Source of the DNA: Alphaproteobacteria bacterium
GTDB taxonomy: Bacteria > Pseudomonadota > Alphaproteobacteria > Micropepsales > Micropepsaceae
DNA length: 7,183 bases
Assembly: GCA_025935155.1 (NCBI GenBank)
Contig: JAICVV010000103.1
Span: 1-7,183, forward strand
Direction of reading: 5' to 3'
Shown here: positions 1 through 5,112 of the stretch, piece after piece
Position numbering within the stretch: the stretch's first letter is position 1
How the letters are laid out: every line of letters begins with the position of its first letter
Position numbers and translations under genes: made by a program
Notes under the pieces: model-generated
Told to the model about the DNA's origin: nothing
What the model saw: the letters and a program-made list of their open reading frames with translations, nothing else
Database searches by the model: none

Positions 1-155
1 AGAACCGCCTTATAAGAGGTCGCGGTGCAGATGCCGCCGGAGCAGGTCACGTTCTGCGTTGGCTTCTTGGAAATCGAAAGGTCGGCGCGGGCGGTCGAGC
101 AACAAATTGCAAATACCGCAGCTGATCCCGTCAACGTGGCACGCGAGCGGAACAT
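1..155 (-). CDS. N-terminus of a secreted protein (partial), possibly a large beta-helix or adhesin-like surface protein
   Basis: Reading the minus strand from the ATG at 155-153 gives 51 codons that stay open to the window edge, so the C-terminus is missing. Residues 1-24 form a Sec signal peptide: basic Arg3 and Arg5, a hydrophobic stretch at about 10-19, and an A-R-A cleavage site after residue 24. There is no lipobox. The mature start (DLSISKKPTQN, then VTCSGGICTATSYKAV) has a Cys-x4-Cys pair at residues 38 and 43. From memory this resembles the start of long, repetitive beta-helix or filamentous-haemagglutinin-like exported proteins in Alphaproteobacteria, but no repeat region is visible here, so the family is inference. 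A weak Shine-Dalgarno (GGGG) lies about 6 nt before the ATG. GTG at 185 and TTG at 167 are in-frame alternatives. A TATACT on the minus strand at 194-189 could be a -10 box, but no good -35 accompanies it. The gene follows the DUF2914 gene in the same direction after 54 bp. Confidence 0.7.
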   Translation of the reverse strand, partial: MFRSRATLTGSAAVFAICCSTARADLSISKKPTQNVTCSGGICTATSYKAV

Positions 156-209
156 ACGAAACCCCAAAGCAAAACCCGAGCACACTGCAGTATAGCGACA
201 GGAGTGGGC

Positions 210-1292
210 CTAGCCTAGCGTCCTGTTACCTGTCTCCACGTGCCCGTTTGCAGGCACAACATCGAAGCGGATGCGGCCGATGATGTGGCCGTTGGGCAAA
301 TCCACATCCACCCGCCACGCGCCCGGCGTGATCTTGTGCGAAAGCGTGTAGCCTCGATAGCCGCCGTCGCGCCCGCCGGCGATGGCGTAGGTCACGGTCG
401 AAACGGTGCGCCAGCTGTGGCGGGTTGGGTCGTAGCGCTGCCAGCGATGCTGCACCTTCGTATTCAGCTTCACCGGCGCGAACACCGCGCTGTATACATA
501 AAGCGGCTCACCGGGCTTCAAGTGCATCACCGCGGGCGTGCCGAAGCGCACGCTCCAGGATTGCGGCTCGGCCAACGCCTTGTAGATCGCGCCCTGCTTC
601 GCCACCATGTGATAAACGCCGCCCGCCGAAAGCGCGACCGGCAGCGGCGGCAGCACGCCCGCGAAATAGAAGATGTTCATCAGCGCATAGACGAGCGCCG
701 TGCCGATGCCCACCTGCACCCGGCTGGCGCGCCATTCCTGCGGCCCCAGCCCCGCCACCACGCGCATCAGCATGACGAAGATGAGCAGTGCCACGCCGCC
801 CGCCAGCAGGAAATTCAGCACGCCCACGCTGTGTGTCAGCAGGGGCACCGTCACGACGGCATAGGAATAGAGCGCGAAGAAGAACAGCACCGCGGCGAAC
901 GCCAGCCGCGAATGGTAGTGTTTGAAGATCTCGTTGCCGAGAAAGATGGCAGCCAGCACCAGCAGGAACGGCCACGAGGCGGTGAGCACCGCGCTGCGCG
1001 AATAGAAGACGAGGAAGGCGCTCCACAATCCGCCCAGCGCAAATTGTGTGGCGAAGGGGAGGATGGCGCGCCAGCGCGGCCACTCCTTGCCGTTGGCCAC
1101 GCGCTCCGCCAGCACATGCATAATGAGCATCGAGACTGCGGCAACCGAGAGGTAGGCAATGAATACGAGCTGCGTGTTGGGCAGGTCGATCCGGCGGAAG
1201 GCGTAATTGTCGAAGGCGAAGCCGCCGATCATGCTGAGCGCCGACAGCGACCGCTCATGCCGGGCAATGAAGGCAAAGGTGCGCTTGATCAT
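210..1292 (-). CDS. DUF2914 domain-containing polytopic membrane protein
   Basis: This is a 360-aa protein from the ATG at 1292. About six hydrophobic segments are visible (near residues 42-62, 76-98, 103-123, 129-149, 156-180 and 192-214), with a possible extra one near 16-30. The soluble C-terminal part from about residue 261 to 345 looks like DUF2914: a beta-rich stretch starting GEPLYVYSAVFAP, then a HRWQRYDP segment, a GGRDGGYRGYT loop and a terminal TPGAWRVDVDLPNG strand. DUF2914 has no established biochemical role; the domain probably sits at the membrane surface. The frame extends upstream to a GTG at 1376, but those 28 residues look non-protein-like (rich in Gly, Arg and Pro) and that GTG nearly abuts a CtrA-like box, so I prefer the ATG that gives MIKRTFAFIARHERS. 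No clear Shine-Dalgarno precedes either start. The gene is divergent from the Fic module and ends with TAG. Confidence 0.85.
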   Translation of the reverse strand: MIKRTFAFIARHERSLSALSMIGGFAFDNYAFRRIDLPNTQLVFIAYLSVAAVSMLIMHVLAERVANGKEWPRWRAILPFATQFALGGLWSAFLVFYSRSAVLTASWPFLLVLAAIFLGNEIFKHYHSRLAFAAVLFFFALYSYAVVTVPLLTHSVGVLNFLLAGGVALLIFVMLMRVVAGLGPQEWRASRVQVGIGTALVYALMNIFYFAGVLPPLPVALSAGGVYHMVAKQGAIYKALAEPQSWSVRFGTPAVMHLKPGEPLYVYSAVFAPVKLNTKVQHRWQRYDPTRHSWRTVSTVTYAIAGGRDGGYRGYTLSHKITPGAWRVDVDLPNGHIIGRIRFDVVPANGHVETGNRTLG

Positions 1293-1379
1293 TGTGCCGT
1301 GCGCCCGCAGGGCTGGACCAGACTTGCGAGGAAGTGACACGCCTCGACCTGCATCACCGACGCCTTGAATGACCACTGT

Positions 1380-1394
1380 TTAACAATAGCTTAA
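1380..1394. promoter_or_regulatory. Putative CtrA binding box (TTAA-N7-TTAA)
   Basis: The sequence TTAACAATAGCTTAA has two TTAA half sites separated by exactly seven bases, the full consensus of the alphaproteobacterial response regulator CtrA. It lies in the divergent region, 88 bp upstream of the chosen ATG of the DUF2914 gene and about 110 bp upstream of the antitoxin start. The surrounding genome is GC-rich, so eight fixed A/T bases in this spacing are unlikely to be common. I see no convincing -10 box at the right distance on either strand, so the direction of control is open. Function is inferred from the motif alone. Confidence 0.5.
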
Positions 1395-1434
1395 GACCAT
1401 CGCCGGTCCGTGGCGAAGAGTTTTGGCCGCCATA

Positions 1435-1462
1435 TTGCTACACGCCTAGCAGGTGCTAGAAT
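1435..1462 (+). promoter_or_regulatory. Candidate sigma70 promoter of the Fic module
   Basis: TTGCTA at 1435-1440 (4 of 6 matches to the -35 consensus) and TAGAAT at 1457-1462 (5 of 6 to the -10) are separated by 16 bp. Transcription would begin near 1469 and leave a leader of about 33 nt before the antitoxin ATG, with the ribosome binding site inside it. It is the best -35/-10 pair I found upstream of the antitoxin. It is predicted from sequence only. Confidence 0.5.
1446..1459. promoter_or_regulatory. Inverted repeat over the Fic promoter, possible operator
   Basis: CTAGCA-GG-TGCTAG is a perfect 6-bp inverted repeat with a 2-bp centre. It covers the 3' part of the promoter spacer and the first three bases of the -10 box. 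The same GCTA core also occurs in the -35 hexamer (TTGCTA), so the promoter holds three GCTA/TAGC copies on alternating strands. A protein bound here would block RNA polymerase, as expected for an autoregulated toxin-antitoxin operon. The binding protein is not identified; neither Fic nor VbhA-type antitoxins have an obvious DNA-binding domain. Confidence 0.4.
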
Positions 1463-1491
1463 CAATACCGGCAACGCGATAGGCCAATTGC

Positions 1492-1496
1492 AGGAG
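1492..1496 (+). promoter_or_regulatory. Ribosome binding site deciding the antitoxin start
   Basis: AGGAG lies 6 nt before the ATG at 1503. The same frame is open from an ATG at 1410, which would add 31 residues, but that start lies upstream of the candidate promoter and has no Shine-Dalgarno of this quality. The site therefore supports the shorter 57-aa protein. Confidence 0.75.
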
Positions 1497-1502
1497 CGCA
1501 GA

Positions 1503-1676
1503 ATGAGCGAAGATTTGCAAGAACTGCTGAAGAGAAGCCGCGCGATTAAGATGACGCCGGAACAGCAAGCCGAACAACGGCGCAGCTTTGCATATGGAAA
1601 TACGAAGATCGAGAATGATCGCATTACGCGTGAGATGATCGACGATTTGGACAAGAAGCTGAACGGCGGCAAATAG
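1503..1676 (+). CDS. VbhA-like Fic antitoxin
   Basis: This is a 57-aa, highly charged and probably all-helical protein placed directly before a fic gene, as in class I Fic systems such as Bartonella VbhA/VbhT. The central segment SFAYGNTKIEN (residues 28-38) aligns with the inhibitory helix. In this family a Glu inserts into the Fic active site and binds the second Arg of the Fic motif, which prevents productive ATP binding. The known motif is (S/T)xxxE(G/N). Here E37-N38 are present, but the position four residues before the Glu is N33, not Ser or Thr. A second charged helix (about 40-53) follows and could wrap the toxin. The start is supported by an AGGAG site. The stop TAG lies 4 bp before the toxin ATG, so the two are probably co-translated. 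Base composition is clearly lower in GC than the flanking genes. The pairing is inferred from position and motif; no experimental function is visible. Confidence 0.8.
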   Translation: MSEDLQELLKRSRAIKMTPEQQAEQRRSFAYGNTKIENDRITREMIDDLDKKLNGGK

Positions 1677-1680
1677 GAAA

Positions 1681-2340
1681 ATGCCGTCTGAGCGCTACAC
1701 GTCGACCCAGACGTTAGAGCTGATTACTGATCCAGAGCAGAGAGCTGCGCGCGAGGCCGAGAATGGACTACGCCAAGCCGCTCTTGCGTTGGAAGTCATT
1801 CGAAATTTTATAAAGGACCCTGAGAGGCAATTCCGACTAAGGCAAGGACTCCTGATGCAACTGCATCACGAGGCACTGGCCGGGATACATGTATTTGCAG
1901 GCACCTTTCGTAACGGACCTGCAGAGATTCACGGTAGCCACCATGAGCCTCCTGCTGCATTTATGGTGGGCGAAGAGGTTGCCCATATGTGCGAATATGT
2001 GAACGAAAATTGGGCTACCAGGAGTGCGGTTTTCCTCTCCTCATTCGTGCTTTGGCGGCTGAATTGGATTCATCCATTCGCGGATGGAAATGGCCGAACG
2101 GCACGAGCCCTCTCTTATGTGGTGCTGAACGTAAGGCTTGATTGCCTGCTGCCTGGTACTCGAACAATTCCGGATTTCATCAGCACCGATAAGAACCCTT
2201 ACTATGACGCGTTAGAAGCCGCTGATCTTGTTTGGAAGGAGCGAAGTGAAGTGGACGTCTCCAAGGTGGAGGCGCTCATGGAAGCTACGCTCGCCAAGCA
2301 ACTATTACAGGCCGCTAGAGAAGCTGTAGCGGTCGGTTGA
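1681..2340 (+). CDS. fic: Fic family AMP-transferase toxin
   Basis: This 219-aa protein has the complete Fic signature HPFADGNGRTAR at residues 131-142. H131 is the catalytic base, D135 the Mg2+ ligand, and R139 and R142 are the phosphate- and inhibitor-contacting arginines. Upstream, the segment FAGTFRNGPAEIHGSHHEPP (residues 72-91) fits the flap that docks the target. Fic enzymes with this motif transfer AMP from ATP to a Ser, Thr or Tyr hydroxyl; in bacterial class I systems known targets include DNA gyrase and topoisomerase IV, but the target here is unknown. The N-terminal helix contains A23-R-E-A-E27-N28-G, which resembles a second inhibitory motif lacking the Ser/Thr. The length fits a single-domain Fic protein; there is no secretion or BID domain. 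The ATG has only a poor Shine-Dalgarno (AGGA, 2 nt away), so coupling to the antitoxin is likely. GC content is about 50% by eye, against about 62% in the next gene, which suggests horizontal acquisition. The stop TGA overlaps the next gene's ATG by one base. Confidence 0.92.
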   Translation: MPSERYTSTQTLELITDPEQRAAREAENGLRQAALALEVIRNFIKDPERQFRLRQGLLMQLHHEALAGIHVFAGTFRNGPAEIHGSHHEPPAAFMVGEEVAHMCEYVNENWATRSAVFLSSFVLWRLNWIHPFADGNGRTARALSYVVLNVRLDCLLPGTRTIPDFISTDKNPYYDALEAADLVWKERSEVDVSKVEALMEATLAKQLLQAAREAVAVG

Positions 2341-3794
2341 TGGCCGATGCCTCGAACTCAGGTGTGACAGCGGCAAGTGACCGAGCGCTTGGATCAGGCA
2401 GCGCCGAATCGAAAAACATTTTCGGTCATCCCCGCGGGTTGCTGTTCATCGCGGGGACGGAGCTGTGGGACCGCATCTCGTTTCATGGCATGCAGGCGTT
2501 GCTGGTGCTCTACATGGTGGAGCAGCTGCTGCTGCCCGGACATGTCGAGCACGTGGCGGGCTTTGCCGCCTTCCGGCACGTAATCGAATCCGCTACCGGG
2601 CCGCTCTCCACCCAGGCGCTCGCCTTCCAGATTTTCGGCCTCTACATCGGGCTTGTCTATTTCACGCCGGTGTTCGGCGGTGCGTTGGGCGACCGTCTCC
2701 TTGGCCGTGTGCGCACCGTTTCACTCGGCGCACTGCTGATGACGGCCGGGCATTTCTGCCTTGCCTTCGACTGGTCCTTCCTGCTGGCGCTGTTGCTGCT
2801 CATCCTCGGGGCCGGTTGCCTGCGCGGCAATCTGCAGCCGCAGGTGGGCGAGCTTTACGCCAAAGACGATCGCCGCCGAACCACCGCCTTCCAGATCTAT
2901 GCCGCGATGATCGCCCTCGGCGGCTTTGTGGCGCCGATCGTCACCGGGCAGCTCGCGAAGTCCTTCACCTGGCATGTGGGCTTCGCCTTCGCCGGTTTCG
3001 GCATGCTGATCGGGCTGGGCGTGTATCTCTACGGCCGCCCGTATCTGCCGCCCGATCCGCCCCGCCGCGAGCGCCTCGCTGCGCCGCCGCTCACGCGCGA
3101 GGAGCGTCGCACAGTCTGGATGCTCATTCTGCTGTTGCCGGTCGCATCGCTGTTCTGGATCGCGCAGAGCCAGGTCTGGAACACCTACAACATCTGGGTG
3201 CGCGATCACGTGAACCTCACCTTCGGCCATTGGACGATGCCGGTGCCGTGGCTGCAATCGCTGGACGGACTGGCGCCGTTCGCCTGCATGCCGCTGGTGC
3301 TGATGCTGTGGCGCTGGCAGCGCACACGCGGCCGCGAGCCGAACGAGTTCGCCAAGATGACGATCGGCTGCTGGATCTTTGGCGCCTCCACCTTGCTGCT
3401 GGCGGCGGCAAGCGTGGCGGCGGGCGCCACAGGCCGCGCGTCGCTTGCCTGGGCGGTGGCGTTTCACCTTTGCTCCAATATCGGCTGGATTTTCTTCGCG
3501 CCGACCACCACGGCGCTGGTGTCGCGCGCGGCGCCCGACAAGATCAACGCCACCATGATCGGCGGCTATTCGCTGGCGGTGTTCATGGGCAGCGTGATCA
3601 GCGGACGATTGGGCGCGCTCTATGAACGGTGGCCCGCCAGCGAATTCTGGCTGTTGCACGCGGCACTGGTGAGTCTGGGCGGCGTTCTGGTGCTGATGTT
3701 CGGGGCGCTGATGAAGCCGGCACTTCAGCAGGTTCAGCCGTTGCCTGTTCCCGCCGGCGCTCCGTTCACACAGATGCTGCTGGAAGAAAGCTGA
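2340..3794 (+). CDS. POT/PTR2-family proton-coupled oligopeptide transporter
   Basis: This is a 484-aa inner-membrane protein with about twelve or more hydrophobic segments. POT/PTR hallmarks are visible in order. TELWDRISFHGMQALLVLY (residues 40-58) matches the family's ExxERFxYYGM helix 1 motif. YFTPVFGGALGDRLLGR (107-123) matches the PTR signature between helices 2 and 3. GAGCLRGNLQPQVGELY (157-173) matches the helix 4 segment. The family imports di- and tripeptides or similar solutes with protons. Two normally conserved positions differ: Asp44 replaces the second Glu of ExxER, and Arg162 replaces the helix 4 Lys that contacts the peptide carboxylate (Lys126 in the Streptococcus thermophilus PepT), so the substrate may not be a standard peptide. 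The ATG at 2340 overlaps the fic stop (TGATG) without a Shine-Dalgarno; TTG at 2337 and GTG at 2364 are alternatives. It returns to the high GC of the host genome. It converges on the acetyltransferase gene with 2 bp between stops. Confidence 0.88.
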   Translation: MADASNSGVTAASDRALGSGSAESKNIFGHPRGLLFIAGTELWDRISFHGMQALLVLYMVEQLLLPGHVEHVAGFAAFRHVIESATGPLSTQALAFQIFGLYIGLVYFTPVFGGALGDRLLGRVRTVSLGALLMTAGHFCLAFDWSFLLALLLLILGAGCLRGNLQPQVGELYAKDDRRRTTAFQIYAAMIALGGFVAPIVTGQLAKSFTWHVGFAFAGFGMLIGLGVYLYGRPYLPPDPPRRERLAAPPLTREERRTVWMLILLLPVASLFWIAQSQVWNTYNIWVRDHVNLTFGHWTMPVPWLQSLDGLAPFACMPLVLMLWRWQRTRGREPNEFAKMTIGCWIFGASTLLLAAASVAAGATGRASLAWAVAFHLCSNIGWIFFAPTTTALVSRAAPDKINATMIGGYSLAVFMGSVISGRLGALYERWPASEFWLLHAALVSLGGVLVLMFGALMKPALQQVQPLPVPAGAPFTQMLLEES

Positions 3795-3796
3795 CG

Positions 3797-4375
3797 TTAC
3801 CTGCCAAGCCTTGCTTCCAGCGCACGCTTCTTTTCCGGCCATTCGCTGTCGAGGATGGAGAAATAGACGGTGTCGCGAATGCGGCCCGATTGGCAGATCA
3901 CATGCTTGCGGAAAACACCTTCCTGCATCGCGCCAATCCGCAACAACGCATTGCGCGATTTCTCGTTCAACGCGTCGGTTTTGAATTCCACCCGGACGAG
4001 CCCGAGCGTTTCAAACGCGTGGGCCAACAGCAACAGTTTGCATTCGGTGTTCACCGGCGAGCGCTGGAATTCGCGGCCGTACCACGTCCAGCCGATTTCC
4101 AACCGCCGGTTCGCCAGATTGATGTTGCCGTAGCGCGTGCTGCCGATGGCGCGGGCGCGTTCACCATGTATCACCGCAAACGGCAACGACACGCCGGCTT
4201 CCCGTTCGCGCAAAGCCGTTTCGATATAGCCGCGCATGTCTTCGCGCGTGCTGACGGAGGATGGAATCCAGCGCCACAGGTCCGGATCGAGTCCCACGGC
4301 GCAGAGATCGTCGAGATGCGCGAAACTCAACGGCTCAAGCCGCACGAAGCGCCCGGTCAGCGTCACCGGCTGCAA
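3797..4375 (-). CDS. GNAT acetyltransferase, RimJ/RimL type
   Basis: This protein of about 192 aa belongs to the acetyl-CoA-dependent N-acyltransferase (GNAT, Acetyltransf_3) superfamily. It opens with the usual QPVTLTGRFVRLEPL strand. It then shows EIGWTWYGREFQRSPVN at about residues 93-109 (the beta4 to acetyl-CoA-binding loop region) followed by the helix ECKLLLLAHAFE, then RVEFKTDALNEKSRNAL (128-144) and a DTVYFSILDSEWP end. The acyl acceptor cannot be read from sequence; RimJ/RimL relatives modify protein N-termini, antibiotics or small amines. No ATG exists near the homologous start. I chose TTG at 4375-4373; GTG at 4366-4364 is equally possible and gives 189 aa. The frame stays open upstream to 4735, but that part overlaps the hydrolase gene and is rich in Arg, as expected for a shadow. 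It lies 23 bp after the hydrolase stop and is probably in the same operon. Stop is TAA. Confidence 0.85.
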   Translation of the reverse strand: MQPVTLTGRFVRLEPLSFAHLDDLCAVGLDPDLWRWIPSSVSTREDMRGYIETALREREAGVSLPFAVIHGERARAIGSTRYGNINLANRRLEIGWTWYGREFQRSPVNTECKLLLLAHAFETLGLVRVEFKTDALNEKSRNALLRIGAMQEGVFRKHVICQSGRIRDTVYFSILDSEWPEKKRALEARLGR

Positions 4376-4398
4376 TCGTTCTGTATCGCCGTCCGCGC

Positions 4399-5097
4399 TC
4401 AGCTCAGGTGCTGTTTGAAGAATGTTGAGGTGCGGCCGTTGGCGAGATCGGCGCAGGCCTTGTCGAAATGCGCGCCGCCTTCGCGCGCGAAGGCGTGGTC
4501 CATCTGCGGATAAAAATACAGGGTGACGTGCGGATTGCCCTTGAGTGCCGCGGCGATCTTCTTCTGCGCTTCCGGTTTCACGAACTGGTCTTTCTCTGCA
4601 ATGTGCAGCATCAGCGATTTCCTGATGTCTTTCGCTTCGTCCAGTTTCTGGTCGATATTCACGCCATAATAGCCGACGCTGGCATCCACATCGGTGCGCG
4701 CAGCCGTGAGATAAGCGAGCAGGCCGCCGAGGCAATAACCCACCGCGCCAACTTTACCTGTACAGCCATCGAGCTTGCGCAAATACGAGATCGAGGCCTG
4801 AATATCGGCAATCCCCAAATCGGGTTCGAATTTGTTCATCAGCTCGAAGGCGCGCTTCCATTCGGCGTCGGATTTGTCGGTGAGCTGCACGCCGGGCTCA
4901 ATGCGCCAGAAAAGATCGGGCGCGAGTGCGAAATAGCCGCGCGCGGCAAAGCTGTCTGCAATATCGCGCATTACCTTGTTGATGCCGAAAATCTCCTGAA
5001 TGACGACAATGCCGGGCCCGCTGCCCGCGGAAGGCCGCGCAAGATAGCCGCCGAAGCTGCCATCCGGGCCGTTGATGGTGATGTCCGTTCCCGCCAT
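4399..5097 (-). CDS. Dienelactone hydrolase family protein
   Basis: This 232-aa alpha/beta hydrolase has the full catalytic set of dienelactone hydrolase (carboxymethylenebutenolidase). The nucleophile is Cys122 in GYCLGG, the acid is Asp170 in AEKDQF, and the base is His201 in MDHAFAR. Glu35 in QEIFG and Arg205 match the accessory Glu36 and carboxylate-binding Arg206 of Pseudomonas ClcD, each offset by one residue. The classical reaction opens dienelactone to maleylacetate in chlorocatechol degradation. Many chromosomal homologues have other or unknown ester/lactone substrates, and no chlorocatechol genes are nearby, so the substrate is open. Length fits the family (about 230-240 aa). The start ATG is preceded by a strong GGAGGG site 6 nt away. 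It sits 15 bp downstream of the YyaL-like gene and is probably co-transcribed with it. There is no signal peptide, so it is cytoplasmic. Confidence 0.92.
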   Translation of the reverse strand: MAGTDITINGPDGSFGGYLARPSAGSGPGIVVIQEIFGINKVMRDIADSFAARGYFALAPDLFWRIEPGVQLTDKSDAEWKRAFELMNKFEPDLGIADIQASISYLRKLDGCTGKVGAVGYCLGGLLAYLTAARTDVDASVGYYGVNIDQKLDEAKDIRKSLMLHIAEKDQFVKPEAQKKIAAALKGNPHVTLYFYPQMDHAFAREGGAHFDKACADLANGRTSTFFKQHLS

Positions 5098-5103
5098 CGA
5101 AAT

Positions 5104-5109
5104 CCCTCC
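5104..5109 (-). promoter_or_regulatory. Ribosome binding site of the dienelactone hydrolase gene
   Basis: GGAGGG on the minus strand lies 6 nt before the ATG at 5097-5095, inside the 15-bp gap after the upstream gene's TAA. It is the strongest Shine-Dalgarno in the window and fixes the hydrolase start. Confidence 0.8.
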
Positions 5110-5112
5110 GCC

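Noticed and set aside
198..226. ACAGGA...TCCTGT inverted repeat over the end of the DUF2914 gene as a terminator
   Set aside because: The stem is only 6 bp with a 17-nt loop and is not followed by a T-run on the transcribed strand.
240..1337. Long plus-strand open frame opposite the DUF2914 gene
   Set aside because: It is rich in His, Arg and Ala with no recognisable domain and mirrors a well-supported membrane protein; it is a GC-driven shadow.
1293..1376. Extended N-terminus of the DUF2914 protein from GTG 1376
   Set aside because: The extra residues look non-coding and the GTG nearly abuts the CtrA-like box; the ATG at 1292 gives a more natural start, although neither has a clear ribosome binding site.
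1400..1424. TCGCC...GGCGA hairpin followed by AGAGTTTT as a plus-strand terminator
   Set aside because: The stem is 5 bp, the T-run is short and displaced, and no plus-strand gene lies upstream that would need it.
1410..1502. Longer antitoxin starting at ATG 1410
   Set aside because: The start lies upstream of the candidate promoter, and the AGGAG site fits the ATG at 1503.
1400..2345. Flanking direct repeats or an insertion sequence around the Fic module
   Set aside because: Comparison by eye of the sequence near 1400 with that near 2330 shows no true repeat, and no transposase or integrase is present.
2465..3842. Long open frames overlapping the POT transporter on both strands (2465-3625 plus and 2721-3842 minus)
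   Set aside because: Both have Arg/His/Ala-rich low-complexity translations without motifs, while the transporter frame has clear family signatures.
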